Positions 1-9,097 of a DNA stretch of 64,000 bases are shown here, piece by piece. The stretch lies in the NCBI GenBank assembly GCA_963739235.1, contig CAVTZY010000024.1, forward strand, positions 62,001 to 126,000, given 5' to 3'. The translations under genes were made by a program, and so were the position numbers. Numbering within the stretch: position 1 is the first letter of the stretch; each line of letters starts with the position of its first letter. The notes beneath the pieces were generated by a model. It was not told the origin of the DNA. It saw only the letters and a list, made by a program, of their open reading frames with translations, and made no database searches. Source of the DNA: JAFNAG01 sp963739235. GTDB lineage: Bacteria > Acidobacteriota > UBA6911.

Positions 1-1
1 C

Positions 2-667
2 CCGGCGGGAGACGTGATGGTTCCCATCGTGCCCGGCGCAATCCTCTTCGATCTGCACCTCGGGAATGCCAAGATTCGCCCGGACGCTCGCGCCGGCTAT
101 GAGGCGGCGCGAGCGGCGAACACGGCGCCGGTTGGAGAAGGGCACATCGGGGCAGGTGCGGGTTGCACCGTAGGCAAAATGTTTGGCCTGAAGCGGGCGA
201 TGAGGGGTGGTTTGGGCTCCTGGAGCTGGCGCCGGGCCGATGGGCTATGCGTCGGCGCTGTGGTTGCGGTCAATTCCGTCGGCGACGTGCGGGATCCGGC
301 CCGTGGCACGATTGTGGCCGGAGCCAGACACAGTGATGGCAAGGGCTTCTTCGATTGCATGGAGCAGTTGCGCCGTGGTGGCCGTCCCGAAATCCCGATG
401 GGTGGCAACACGGTAATCGCCGCCGTGGCCACGAATGCCACCCTGAATAAAGCCGCTTGCACCCGGGTTGCCCAGATGGCTCACGATGGCCTGGCGCGCT
501 GCGTCTCTCCCTCTCATACGCTTTTCGACGGCGACACCATATTCGCCCTGGCCACTGGCCGGCATCCGATCGAATGCAGTCCCATAAATGTCAGTGTGAT
601 TGGAGCCCTGGCAGCAGACGTGCTGGCCACCGCCATCCTGCGCGGGTGTCAGGCGGCGGAAATCTGA
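2..667 (+). CDS. P1 family (S58/DmpA-like) peptidase, C-terminal part
   Basis: The frame is open to the left edge, so the gene starts outside the window; an internal GTG at 14 and ATG at 17 are not its start. The visible part matches the S58/P1 (DmpA/BapA, N-terminal nucleophile aminopeptidase) family: VPIVPGAILFDL, GAGAGCTVGK, GGLGSWS, VAVNSVGDVRDP, then GGNTVIAAVATNA and AHDGLARCVSP...LFDGDTIFALATG. In this family the precursor is self-cleaved just before a Ser/Thr that becomes the nucleophile; Thr133 (counted from the GTG at 14) in GGNT is the likely residue. The family hydrolyses N-terminal residues of small peptides, amides or beta-peptides; the substrate cannot be told. It ends tail-to-tail with the next gene, overlapping it by 19 bases. 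Confidence 0.88.
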   Translation, partial: PAGDVMVPIVPGAILFDLHLGNAKIRPDARAGYEAARAANTAPVGEGHIGAGAGCTVGKMFGLKRAMRGGLGSWSWRRADGLCVGAVVAVNSVGDVRDPARGTIVAGARHSDGKGFFDCMEQLRRGGRPEIPMGGNTVIAAVATNATLNKAACTRVAQMAHDGLARCVSPSHTLFDGDTIFALATGRHPIECSPINVSVIGALAADVLATAILRGCQAAEI

Positions 668-1233
668 TCTCTGCGCGGTTGATACATCAGGTCTCGGGTG
701 GAGACCGTGTCCGGGTAGCCGAGGGCAAGGCGCTGGATCAACGCCAGCGAATTTGCCATGCTGGCGCGTGCGTCTGCCTCAATCGCGGACTTTCCCAGAA
801 TATCGGGCAGACGATGAACCTGATAACGAATCTGCCAGGTCAGCAGGCATTTTCCCTCTTCGGGTGCAAGACGGAAGGTGGATTCGAAACTTAAATCATG
901 GCGGCGGACGCTCCGGTATCCGAACTCGCGGTTCTTCAAATGCCGGACCCAGATTTCTTCCGGTCCTTTGGGGCGGGTTCCTGATTTTCGTGTCCTGGCT
1001 TGCGCAAACTCTCCCCAAGGAGTCATGAGAGTGATGCGCAGGGGAGATGGCAGCCAGAGAGGGCTTCGGCGCCAGACCGGTGCCCGTTCAATTGCGCCAA
1101 TGACGGAAAAGACCACGCTGGCTGGCCGGGCAATCGTCGTGGTCAACACCAGTCTCGTTTCCCTCGCATGCGTAGTGCGTAGCGACAAGACTGCGGCGAC
1201 GATCAGGGTTACCATCGACAGCACGTAGATCAT
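649..1233 (-). CDS. Membrane-anchored SRPBCC (START-like) family protein
   Basis: The 194-residue product begins with one hydrophobic segment (about residues 1-18) and continues with an SRPBCC/polyketide-cyclase-like fold: TTTIARPASVVFSVIGAIERAPVW is the typical opening strand and helix, followed by strands ending in LLTWQIRYQV and a C-terminal helix around SMANSLALIQRLA. Such proteins bind hydrophobic ligands, and the function here is unknown. The ATG at 1233 has a GAGG about 9 bases upstream. The gene overlaps the tail of the convergent peptidase gene and lies downstream, in the same direction, of the sugar kinase gene, separated from it by a repeat-rich gap. Confidence 0.72.
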   Translation of the reverse strand: MIYVLSMVTLIVAAVLSLRTTHARETRLVLTTTIARPASVVFSVIGAIERAPVWRRSPLWLPSPLRITLMTPWGEFAQARTRKSGTRPKGPEEIWVRHLKNREFGYRSVRRHDLSFESTFRLAPEEGKCLLTWQIRYQVHRLPDILGKSAIEADARASMANSLALIQRLALGYPDTVSTRDLMYQPRRDQISAA

Positions 1234-1283
1234 CTCGATCGACCTCAGAAGAAAAGACGTCTAGCCCATCCCCTTATTAGACA

Positions 1284-1392
1284 CAGGCTGTAGCGTTCTA
1301 GGCTATAGCGTTTTAGGCTATAGGCTGTAGCCAGCAGTTTTTCAGCCTGCAGCCTACAGCCTACAGCCTACAGTCTAAAAGGCTACAGCCTA
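1284..1392. repeat. Clustered GGCTGTAG/CTACAGCC palindromic repeats
   Basis: This gap is built from many copies of a seven- to nine-base unit (GGCTATAG, GGCTGTAG and the complements CTACAGCC, CCTACAGTC). The left block (1309-1332) and right block (1361-1383) are near-perfect reverse complements and could form a long hairpin with a loop of about 30 bases. It abuts the stop codon of the sugar kinase gene on the minus strand, so it may work as a transcript end or RNA-stabilising structure. No gene is seen inside it. Confidence 0.6.
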
Positions 1393-2733
1393 ACATGCGA
1401 GGCTCAGGGCGGCTGGGCCGGGACGTGTGCTGAAAAAACGCGCGTGTTCGGCTGCGGGGAATTGGTCATGGTACTCGGAAGCCCACAGGTGTTCGAACTC
1501 GGAGGCCTGGCTGAGAGGCGTCATAGCCCAGACGCTGCCCCCAAAGCCTGCGCCGAAGGCAGAAGCCGCGACGGCTCCGAGGGTTCGAGCCGATCGGACG
1601 AGAGCCACGGTTTCCGGAACCTGGTTGCCGAGGAGTTTTTCCGCCCCCTGCTGGGAACGGTCCACGAGCGCGCCGAAGCGGGGGAGGTCCGCTGCGACGA
1701 GTGCATCCGTCGCTGATGGGATGATCACTGCGCTCTCCTCGTGAAATTGATCGAATCGATCGCAAAGTTCACGCGCGGGAAAATCATTCTCTTTCGAAGC
1801 CCGTAAAACGGCACGTATCCGTGCCGGGGCGTCTGGAGAAGAATTCGCCGCAGCGGCCATGGTCAGATCGCTCCGTCCCGTCGCGTGGCACCAGAGCTCG
1901 AGAATCCTGCGGGCCGCCAGCGCAGCACAGTTGTATTTCACCTTGGCTGCTCCCGTCTTGATTGCAGTGACTCCACTGACCGCCAGGGTGAAGACAAAGA
2001 GCTCCGGCATGGCCACCGTACGCTCGTGCCGGATGGGACAGAAACTGTACTGCCTCAGTTCACTGCTCCGGCTGCAGAGAATTGCGGTATGATCTTCGCT
2101 GCCGCCGAAAGTCCCGACGCCTAGGTCGCCCGTAAGCGTCCCGAAACTCTGTCCATTCTCGACCGTTCCCAAGTAACCCGCGAGATCTTCTATGCTATGG
2201 ATCTCGCGCCGGTAATCCTCGGTTTCCGCGAGGGCGTTAATGTCGGCGAGCGCGAGGAAAATAGCCACGATAAAGGCGCTCGAACTGCTCATCCCCGAGG
2301 CTGCCGGGAGATCGCTGATGAAGGAGATATCCGCCCCCGTCCGCGCCATGGGGAAGTTGCGCGCCAGGCGCCGCACGACCGTGCTCGGGTAATTGCACCA
2401 GCGCCTGTCTGCCGGTTGCAGATCCGGATCTAATGCCAACGTGCAGCGGGCGCGTGAGCGTGCATTGATGACATGAACCTCGGCATCCTGGCGCGGCCGT
2501 GCGACCAGGCAAAAACCACGCTCCACCGTGCACAGAAGGCTGCGTCCGCCCCCATAGTCCGTGTGCTTACCGAGGACTTCGACGCGGCCGGGCACATAGT
2601 ACGCGCGCAGGGTACGCCCTGCGGCCCTGCCGTCGGTGAGCACGCGCGCGGCACGCTCATACAAAAGGCCCTTGGGGACCGCCTCGGTCTCGCTCATGCC
2701 GGCGGCTATAAGTTGCTCTGCTGAACGATTCAT
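1390..2733 (-). CDS. GHMP-family sugar kinase (galactokinase-like)
   Basis: Product of 447 residues with the three GHMP kinase motifs: PGRVEVLGKHTDYGGG near the N-terminus (galactokinase signature, with Lys where GalK has Glu), the phosphate-binding LPAASGMSSSSAF, and ASAFGAGFGGSVWAM near the C-terminus. The family phosphorylates a sugar at C1 using ATP. The reading frame could start at 2835, but the ATG at 2733 overlaps the stop of the upstream nucleotidyltransferase as ATGA, which is the more natural start. Kinase plus NDP-sugar pyrophosphorylase in one coupled unit suggests activation of a free sugar to a nucleotide sugar (salvage). The substrate is not certain; galactose itself is only one possibility. 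Confidence 0.87.
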   Translation of the reverse strand: MNRSAEQLIAAGMSETEAVPKGLLYERAARVLTDGRAAGRTLRAYYVPGRVEVLGKHTDYGGGRSLLCTVERGFCLVARPRQDAEVHVINARSRARCTLALDPDLQPADRRWCNYPSTVVRRLARNFPMARTGADISFISDLPAASGMSSSSAFIVAIFLALADINALAETEDYRREIHSIEDLAGYLGTVENGQSFGTLTGDLGVGTFGGSEDHTAILCSRSSELRQYSFCPIRHERTVAMPELFVFTLAVSGVTAIKTGAAKVKYNCAALAARRILELWCHATGRSDLTMAAAANSSPDAPARIRAVLRASKENDFPARELCDRFDQFHEESAVIIPSATDALVAADLPRFGALVDRSQQGAEKLLGNQVPETVALVRSARTLGAVAASAFGAGFGGSVWAMTPLSQASEFEHLWASEYHDQFPAAEHARFFSTRPGPAALSLAC

Positions 2734-3557
2734 AAACGCACCTCGATCCCCTTCAGCCTCTCGGCGACTGCGGCGATGTCGGAACGACTCGACAGGTCCA
2801 GCACACCCGCGTGGATAGTCAGCACCTGGAAGCATTCGCCCAGCCTGCTGATGGCAAATTGCACAGCATCCGTCAGCTCGATCTCCCCGCGAGGCGAAGG
2901 CTTAACTGCAGCGCAGGCTCGGAAGATTGCGGCACCAAAACACCAGCAGTTCATGCTCACGAAAACATCAGGGCCCATCCTTTGCATTGTCGCCTCATCC
3001 GGCTTCTCTACGATACGGACAAGTGCGCCGTCCTGGTCGCTCGTTACGATGGCGAATTGTCGGATGCGATCGGCGCTGATATTGCTGTTTCGAGCCAGAC
3101 TATGACGCTCAAACGCGGCGATTGCCGGCCGGCCCAGCAGCCGCAAATCCCGACAAACGCTGATGGGATAATAGTTATCCGAATTGAGCATCAGGAAGTT
3201 TTCACCCGCGGCGAACTGCTCCGCCGCAGCCAGCGCATCCGCGGTTCCGAGCGGTCGTTCCTGGATGGCAAAGCTGACCCGCACTCGCTCAGGCACGCAA
3301 GTGCGGCGGTAGTAATCACGCACCACGCCGTGTTCCGGACCGATGACGAGGCACACTTCACGATAGCCGGCGTCGGCCAGGCCGCTCAGCACGTAATCCA
3401 AAAAAGGCCGGCCAACCGGGATCATCGCCTTGAGTCCGCTGTCCGCCATCTGTGTCTGGTGCGAATCGAGCTGCCGGGGATCTCCATCAGCAAGGCGCAT
3501 ACGTGTACCTAAGCCGCGCGCCAGAATCACCGCCTTGGTCACTTCACTCAACCTCAT
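2730..3557 (-). CDS. NTP-transferase family sugar nucleotidyltransferase
   Basis: Product of 275 residues. The N-terminal motif KAVILARGLGTRMR is the nucleotide-binding signature of sugar-1-phosphate nucleotidyltransferases (usually AGGxGTR; here ARGLGTR). LKAMIPVGRPFLDYVLSGLADAGY and MLNSDNYYP (the metal-binding Asp region) follow, and the C-terminus has EIELTDAVQ. It should join a sugar 1-phosphate to an NTP, releasing pyrophosphate. The ATG at 3557 is preferred because homology begins immediately after it; the frame is open to 3689. The stop overlaps the kinase start by four bases, so the two are translationally coupled. Confidence 0.85.
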   Translation of the reverse strand: MRLSEVTKAVILARGLGTRMRLADGDPRQLDSHQTQMADSGLKAMIPVGRPFLDYVLSGLADAGYREVCLVIGPEHGVVRDYYRRTCVPERVRVSFAIQERPLGTADALAAAEQFAAGENFLMLNSDNYYPISVCRDLRLLGRPAIAAFERHSLARNSNISADRIRQFAIVTSDQDGALVRIVEKPDEATMQRMGPDVFVSMNCWCFGAAIFRACAAVKPSPRGEIELTDAVQFAISRLGECFQVLTIHAGVLDLSSRSDIAAVAERLKGIEVRL

Positions 3558-3690
3558 GGCGTAACCCTTCGTGGAATGTCCATTCCCAATGAAGACAATG
3601 GCAAGAGGAGCCGAACTATAGTCCGGTTCAGGCAACAGGATCAAGGGCGAACCCCCATGGCATGAATGAAATCCATGCCAATTGCACAAT

Positions 3691-3719
3691 TTGAATCACT
3701 CCTGAGGGGCAGGTATAAT
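3691..3719 (+). promoter_or_regulatory. Sigma70-type promoter of the DUF1573 gene
   Basis: TTGAAT at 3691-3696 and a perfect TATAAT at 3714-3719 are separated by exactly 17 bases. Transcription would begin near 3726, about 40 bases before the ATG at 3766. It lies in the gap between divergent genes and points toward the DUF1573 gene. This is the cleanest promoter seen in the window. Confidence 0.75.
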
Positions 3720-3765
3720 GGACCTGATTTGATTAATCCTGTCCACTCTTATCTTGGAGCAGCCC

Positions 3766-4491
3766 ATGAGACGATCAGCCGCGATTATTTGTACCCTGTT
3801 AGCCACAGGATTCCTGTCGCTCGCGGCCCGGCAGAGGGGGCCGAGCATAGAATTCGACAGCCCCACCAAAAACGCAAGCAAGGTAATTGACGGCGAAGTC
3901 ATCAATCAGTCCTTCAAATTTACGAACATTGGGGACGCACAGCTCGAAATCACAAGTGTGGAGCCTGCATGCGGATGCACATCGGCCTTGCCGGTTCCGA
4001 ACAGAGTTGCTCCGGGGCAAAGCGGGCTAATCAAGGTTGAGATCAAGACGGAGGGTTTTGCCGCTCAAATCACAAACCTTGCCGAGGCGGTTTCCATGAG
4101 CAAGACGATAACCGTGAGAACCAATGATCCTAAGCAACCGCAGGTGGTCCTGACTGTGAACTTCAATGTTGCTCCGGAAATTGTCGTTTCCGAACCGTCC
4201 ATCTATTTTGGCAGCAACCCGCGCGGGCAAGAGGTTACCAGGGAGCTGACCGTGGAGATCGCACCTTACCGCCCCGTCAAGCTTCTCAGCGCAATATCGA
4301 CCGATGCAAACGTTACCGTTAAACTAGAGCCCTTGGCGGGCAGCGGTGATAAGAAATTCAGAGTGATCATGGTTCAGAAACCAACTGCGACGGAAGGCGT
4401 CCATGTCGGCAACATCGTGATCAAGACCACGAGCCAGCTCAAACCCCAACTCATAGTCACTGTTCGGAGCATCGTGACCAAGGGCAATTAG
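3766..4491 (+). CDS. Exported DUF1573 domain protein
   Basis: A 241-residue protein starting with a signal-peptide-like segment (MRRSAAIICTLLATGFLSLAA). It continues with a DUF1573 Ig-like domain: FKFTNIGDAQLEI followed by the hallmark PACGCT (Cys69 and Cys71), then two immunoglobulin/ASPM-type strand-rich repeats (TVRTNDPKQPQVVLTV; GNIVIKTTSQLKPQ). Such domains sit in periplasmic or surface proteins, and the function is unknown. The ATG at 3766 has GGAG at 3756-3759 in ideal position; an upstream in-frame TTG at 3754 overlaps that site and is rejected. The gene is driven by the promoter at 3691-3719 and is followed by the two-component pair after a 121-base gap. Confidence 0.85.
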   Translation: MRRSAAIICTLLATGFLSLAARQRGPSIEFDSPTKNASKVIDGEVINQSFKFTNIGDAQLEITSVEPACGCTSALPVPNRVAPGQSGLIKVEIKTEGFAAQITNLAEAVSMSKTITVRTNDPKQPQVVLTVNFNVAPEIVVSEPSIYFGSNPRGQEVTRELTVEIAPYRPVKLLSAISTDANVTVKLEPLAGSGDKKFRVIMVQKPTATEGVHVGNIVIKTTSQLKPQLIVTVRSIVTKGN

Positions 4492-4612
4492 TATCCCTGG
4501 CTGCCCCGCGCCCGATGGTCAGGGAAGTCTCCCGCATTTGCCGATTTTCACTCGGGATTACAAGAACAGTGAGGGTTCCGACTTGGAGGTGGCACTCGGC
4601 GGAGGTTGGCGG

Positions 4613-5902
4613 ATGAAAGCAAGCATCCTCAGCAAACAATTGGAGGCTGCCCAGAAACAACTGGAATTCCTTCGCTGCCAGGGCAGGATTGCCAATGCTG
4701 AAAAGCGCAAAGGGCCGTGGCGGCGGACACTGGCCGGTCTGTCCACCGCCCTGCAGAAACTGCGCGTTTCTATTGAGGAAATCTACCAGTTAAACCGGCA
4801 AATGACCCGCTCCAGTCAGGCTCTGGAAACCGAGCACCGGCGTTACCTGGAGCTGTTCGAATTTGCACCGGATGGGTATCTGGTAACGGATGCCAAAGGC
4901 ATGATCCAGGAGGCCAATCGCGCCGCCGGAGTGCTGCTCAGGGAAAACCGGAACCGATTACCCGGAAGGTCTCTGTCGGATTTCATCGATGAGGGGCAAC
5001 GCAAGGCTTTTTGCGCCCAGATCTCCCGTATGCGCCGGGGCATCGATGAACGCATGCCGCGGGCCTTCCGCCTCCACCGGCCCTCGGGAGCCTGCCTGGA
5101 CGTGTCGCTATCGGTTGCCGCCACACGAACACCCGAAGGGCGCCTGACCCATTTGCGCTGGTTGATGCGCGACAATACCGAGCGCAGACGCGCCGAGGAG
5201 GCGATCAAGACGGCGCACGCCGCCCTCGAACACAACCGGGAAGAGCTCAGGGCCTTGGCTGCGCGCTTGCTGCGGGCGCAGGAGGAGGAACGTCGACGCG
5301 TGTCGCGCGAATTGCATGACGACATGAGCCAGAAGCTGGCGATGTTGATGATGGAGATTGAAACTTTGGAACGGAACCTTCCCTTGCCGCACCTTCAGAT
5401 CCTCGAACAGCTGGGCTCATTCCGCGAACGAGCGGCGGAACTTTCCGACGACGCGCGCAACCTGGCCTATCGGCTCCACCCGTCGATTCTGGAGGACCTG
5501 GGCCTCGCGGTTGCGATGCGCTCTTACACCAGCGATTTTGCTTCAAGGGAAGGGATCCAGGTGCGTATGACGCTGAAGAACGTGCCGAGCACGATGCCGC
5601 AGGAGATGGCTTCCTGCCTTTACCGGGTGACGCAGGAGAGCTTGCGCAACGCCGCCAAGCATGCCCACACCCAACGCGTTTCTGTGACCCTCACAGGATC
5701 AGCCTATTGCATCCGCCTCTCCGTCAGAGATTGGGGAACGGGATTTGATCCCGAGATGCTGAAATCGCGGCACAGCGGGCTCGGTATCATGGGGATGGGA
5801 GAGCGCGTCCGGCTGGTGAACGGAACCTTTTCTCTTCTTTCCCACCCTGGGCATGGCACCCAGGTGGTGGTTCGGCTGCCGATCCGGGAGGGGAAGCGAT
5901 GA
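4613..5902 (+). CDS. Cytoplasmic PAS sensor histidine kinase (NarL/HisKA_3 type)
   Basis: Product of 429 residues without membrane segments. It has an N-terminal coiled-coil region, a PAS domain (FEFAPDGYLVTDAKGMI, about residues 78-190), a second coiled coil, and a HisKA_3 dimerisation domain with the phospho-acceptor in ERRRVSRELHDDMSQ (His235). The HATPase domain shows the N box (SLRNAAKHA), DWGTGFDP and GLGIMGMGERV. It autophosphorylates and should pass phosphate to the response regulator encoded directly downstream. The ATG at 4613 has GGAGG at 4601-4605 (7-base spacing) and is preferred over the in-frame TTG at 4538. The signal sensed is unknown, presumably intracellular. Confidence 0.9.
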   Translation: MKASILSKQLEAAQKQLEFLRCQGRIANAEKRKGPWRRTLAGLSTALQKLRVSIEEIYQLNRQMTRSSQALETEHRRYLELFEFAPDGYLVTDAKGMIQEANRAAGVLLRENRNRLPGRSLSDFIDEGQRKAFCAQISRMRRGIDERMPRAFRLHRPSGACLDVSLSVAATRTPEGRLTHLRWLMRDNTERRRAEEAIKTAHAALEHNREELRALAARLLRAQEEERRRVSRELHDDMSQKLAMLMMEIETLERNLPLPHLQILEQLGSFRERAAELSDDARNLAYRLHPSILEDLGLAVAMRSYTSDFASREGIQVRMTLKNVPSTMPQEMASCLYRVTQESLRNAAKHAHTQRVSVTLTGSAYCIRLSVRDWGTGFDPEMLKSRHSGLGIMGMGERVRLVNGTFSLLSHPGHGTQVVVRLPIREGKR

Positions 5903-6561
5903 CGCGCATCCGTATCCTTCTGGCTGACGATCACACCCTGGTTCTGGAGGGCCTGAAAAGGCTGCTGGCGGCGGATTTCGAACTGGTCGGAATGGTGGAA
6001 AACGGACGGGAGCTGCTGGCGGTTGCCGGGAAGCTCAAGCCCGATGTCGTTCTGCTGGACATATCCATGCCGCTGCTGAACGGTGTGGATGCTGCCAGAC
6101 AACTCAAAAAGATTCGGCCGGAAATCAAGATTATCTTCCTCACGATGCACGCGGAGAAAACCTATGTCAGTGAAGCCTTCAACGCGGGCGCCTCGGGGTA
6201 CCTGCTGAAGCGCTCCGCCGCCTCAGAACTTGTGTTTGCCATCCAGGAAGTAGCGAAGGGTCAACTGTATCTCACCCCTCTCATTTCCGCAGACGTGTTG
6301 CGCCCATTCCAGGATCGGTCCGCGAGGTTGCGGCACCGGCCGCGATTGCGTTCTGCGGGGGGGCTGACCGTACGTCAGCGGGAGGTGCTGCAGCTTGTTG
6401 CCGAGGGGCGCACCAACAAGGAGATCGCCGGAATCATGAAGATCTCCATCAAGACTGTCGAATTCCACAAGTCAGGGATTATGCAGAACCTGGGCCTGCG
6501 CACCACGGCCGAACTGACCAGGTACGCTCTCCGGCACGGCATTGCCGGTAATACCGAGTGA
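5899..6561 (+). CDS. NarL/FixJ-type response regulator
   Basis: Product of 220 residues: receiver domain with Asp10/Asp11, phospho-acceptor Asp54 (VVLLDISMP), Thr82 and Lys104, then a linker and a LuxR helix-turn-helix (LTVRQREVLQLVAEGRTNKEIA...KTVEFHKSGIM). It should bind DNA as a dimer when phosphorylated by the kinase just upstream. The ATG overlaps the kinase stop as ATGA, so the pair is co-translated. No target operator was recognised. Confidence 0.92.
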   Translation: MTRIRILLADDHTLVLEGLKRLLAADFELVGMVENGRELLAVAGKLKPDVVLLDISMPLLNGVDAARQLKKIRPEIKIIFLTMHAEKTYVSEAFNAGASGYLLKRSAASELVFAIQEVAKGQLYLTPLISADVLRPFQDRSARLRHRPRLRSAGGLTVRQREVLQLVAEGRTNKEIAGIMKISIKTVEFHKSGIMQNLGLRTTAELTRYALRHGIAGNTE

Positions 6562-6624
6562 ACGCTCTCGGATAAAAGCCCCAGCCACGAATGACATGGT
6601 GCGGCAAAGCCGCAACCAATAAAA

Positions 6625-6701
6625 CTCACCGCAGAGATCGCCGAGACCGCAGAGAACTCTTTAGTTTTTCAATAACTTGTCTCTGCGGTCTCTGCGGTGA
6701 G
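6625..6701. repeat. CTCTGCGG-family inverted repeat (copy 1)
   Basis: Left arm CTCACCGCAGAG..GACCGCAGAGA (6625-6655) and right arm TCTCTGCGGTCTCTGCGGTG (6680-6699) form a long imperfect hairpin. Related copies lie at 22504, 53282 and 60451. Here it follows the response regulator gene and may terminate its transcript. The remaining gap to 7033 holds no recognisable gene. Confidence 0.65.
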
Positions 6702-7033
6702 CAGTTGCTTTTCCTGCCTAAAAGGCAAGGATATGTATGTAGGCAGTACGAAGCGGGCAAGCAGAGGCAGGATTTTGGATCATTTCAAATGTTGCGAGAT
6801 TTTCGGGCAATTGGTGTCTGGCTGTTGCAGCTCATGAATCTTGCCCGGCAAGTGCAGCGCCTCTGCCCCATAATTGCGCTCGGATCTTGGCACGTCCTCG
6901 CTTAAAATAGAACGGTTGTCCTTGAGGGGAACTTCGTTGTGGGTGCCGCCGAGTCCAGGAGCATAGCTAAGGGGCGCCTCCTCAATGGGTTATGGTACTA
7001 TTGGCCTGATAAGAATTGATGAGGAGATGCAGG

Positions 7034-7777
7034 ATGAAAACGCTGGTGTTGCTCAGGCATGGCGAGAGTGTCTGGAACCAGGAAAACCGGTTCACAGGAT
7101 GGACGGATGTCGGGCTCAGCGATAAGGGGTTGCAGGAGGCACAGGAAGCCGGCCGCGTGCTTGCCCGCGAGCAATATACCTTTGATGTAGCCTATACCTC
7201 GGTGCTCAAGCGTGCGATCAAAACTCTCTGGATCGTGCTCGAAGAGATGGATCTGATGTGGATCCCGGTGTATCGCAGTTGGCGGCTCAACGAGCGCCAC
7301 TACGGCGCGCTCCAGGGCCTCAACAAGGCGGAAATTGCAGCTCTGCACGGCGAGGCGCAGACCAAACTCTGGCGCCGCAGTTACAGCGTGCGGCCTCCTG
7401 CGCTGACACCCGATGACAAACGATTTCCCGGCAGAGACCGGCGTTATGCTGCACTCACGCCCGAACAACTACCGCTTACCGAGTGCCTCGAGGATACCGT
7501 GGCGCGATTCCTGCCTTATTGGGAAGAGACCATCGCGCCGGCAGTCCGCCGGGGCGAGCGGGTGCTGATCGCAGCCCATGGCAACAGCCTGCGCGCGCTG
7601 GTAAAGCACCTGGACCATGTTTCCGAGGAGGCGATCGTGGATCTCAATATTCCCACGGGGATTCCGCTCGTGTATGAACTGGACGACGATCTCACCCCGA
7701 TTCGAAACCGCTATCTGGGAGACGAGGAAGCGGTCAGGCAAGCTACTCAAAAGGTCGCAAATCAGTTGAAGAAGTAA
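7034..7777 (+). CDS. gpmA: 2,3-bisphosphoglycerate-dependent phosphoglycerate mutase
   Basis: A 247-residue protein of the size usual for GpmA. LVLLRHGES gives the phospho-acceptor His9; ENRFTGWTDVGLSDKG, NERHYGALQGLNK (Glu87) and IAAHGNSLRAL (His182) are all typical of dPGM. It interconverts 3- and 2-phosphoglycerate in glycolysis and gluconeogenesis. The ATG at 7034 has GAGGAG 7 bases upstream; the TTG/ATG further up (7016, 7019) overlap that site. It stands alone, 124 bases before alanine dehydrogenase. Confidence 0.95.
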   Translation: MKTLVLLRHGESVWNQENRFTGWTDVGLSDKGLQEAQEAGRVLAREQYTFDVAYTSVLKRAIKTLWIVLEEMDLMWIPVYRSWRLNERHYGALQGLNKAEIAALHGEAQTKLWRRSYSVRPPALTPDDKRFPGRDRRYAALTPEQLPLTECLEDTVARFLPYWEETIAPAVRRGERVLIAAHGNSLRALVKHLDHVSEEAIVDLNIPTGIPLVYELDDDLTPIRNRYLGDEEAVRQATQKVANQLKK

Positions 7778-7901
7778 ATCCCGGCGCGGATACCGCCCGC
7801 GCAGTGGCGCTCATAAACGTGACGCCCAGGTTTACAGGCCGCGATCACCCGCGTGGCCGGACGAAGGCGCTTCGCGTTTCACGAGATTGAGGAGGAGAGA
7901 C

Positions 7902-9017
7902 ATGATCATCGGCGTGCCCAGAGAAACCCACCGTCATGAACACAGAGTCGGGCTCACACCCTCTGCTGCAGCCCGTTTGATTCGTCAGGGCCAGACAGTT
8001 TTTGTCGAGAAGGAAGCCGGGCTGACCGCTCACTTCTCGGATCGTGATTATCAGAAGGCTGGGGCCCAGATCGTCTATGACAACGAGGAAGTATATAAAC
8101 GCGCCGACATCGTCTGCCGGGTCAGCATGCTCCAACCGCAGGAGCTGGACCTGCTGAAGCCTGGGACCATCCTTTGCGGGTTTCTTCATCTGGCGGTCGC
8201 AACACGTGAGACCGTGACGCGGCTGATGGGCCTCAATGCCACGTTGATCGGGTATGAGATTATCCGTGACCTCCAGGGCAAACTTCCCGTACTGGTTCCT
8301 TTTAGTGAGATGGCGGGGCAGATGGTAGTCCACATCGCAGCGCATTACCTGCAGAACGAAGTAGGTGGCCGCGGGGTTCTGATTGGCAATGTTACGGGCG
8401 TGCCACCCGCGACCGTCCTGGTACTGGGCGCTGGTACGGTAGGGAGCAACGCGGCGCGCCTGGCCTTGGCCAGCGGCGCCCATGTGATTGTCTTTGACGC
8501 TGATCTGGCGAAGCTCCGGGCGCTGAACCGGGAGGTCGGGCGCCAGGTCGTTACAGTCGTGGGCGGGCTCAACCACCTCGAACGATACACCTCCATTGCG
8601 GACGTCGTGATCGGGGCGGTGCTCATTCCCGGATTCCGCGCGCCCTTTGTGTTCTCTGAAGAGATGGTGAAAGCCATGAAGCCGGGCAGCGTGATCATCG
8701 ATGTCTCCATCGATCAGGGCGGTTGCGTGGAAACTAGCCGGCCAACCACCCTGGACCGGCCGACTTTTGTCGTGCACAACGTCGTCCATTACTGCGTCCC
8801 GAACATGACGGCCAACATCGCCCGCACGGCTTCGCGCGCACTGGCTAATGCAGCCATGCCTTATCTGGATGAGCTCGCGTGCCGAGGATTGGAAACGGTG
8901 CTGCGAGATGACCGCGGGCTGGCGGCCGGGGTATACATGTACAAAGGACAGATGGTGAAAGAAGGGGTGGGTGCGACCCTGGATCTACCCGCCACTCCGC
9001 TGGAAAAGTTGCTCTAA
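7902..9017 (+). CDS. ald: Alanine dehydrogenase
   Basis: A 371-residue protein, the usual family length. MIIGVPRETHRHEHRVGLTP opens the N-terminal domain, GFLHLAV carries the substrate-site His, VLGAGTVGSNAA is the NAD-binding glycine motif, and SIDQGGCVETSRPTT plus HYCVPNMTAN are the characteristic C-terminal blocks. It catalyses reversible NAD-dependent oxidative deamination of L-alanine to pyruvate. The start at 7902 is set by GGAGGAG at 7891-7897. It may supply or drain alanine, alongside the alanine racemase at 46794, but no direct link is visible. Confidence 0.94.
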   Translation: MIIGVPRETHRHEHRVGLTPSAAARLIRQGQTVFVEKEAGLTAHFSDRDYQKAGAQIVYDNEEVYKRADIVCRVSMLQPQELDLLKPGTILCGFLHLAVATRETVTRLMGLNATLIGYEIIRDLQGKLPVLVPFSEMAGQMVVHIAAHYLQNEVGGRGVLIGNVTGVPPATVLVLGAGTVGSNAARLALASGAHVIVFDADLAKLRALNREVGRQVVTVVGGLNHLERYTSIADVVIGAVLIPGFRAPFVFSEEMVKAMKPGSVIIDVSIDQGGCVETSRPTTLDRPTFVVHNVVHYCVPNMTANIARTASRALANAAMPYLDELACRGLETVLRDDRGLAAGVYMYKGQMVKEGVGATLDLPATPLEKLL

Positions 9018-9097
9018 AAACCTGGCGGTACGTCGCTGAATCCGTTGAAAAAGCAGTCTTAATCTTACTAACGCCCGATGTGAACAGGTGAATACTC

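Noticed and set aside
3558..3689. Longer start of the nucleotidyltransferase
   Set aside because: The extra 44 residues are not conserved-looking and lie upstream of the nucleotide-binding strand that normally begins the protein.
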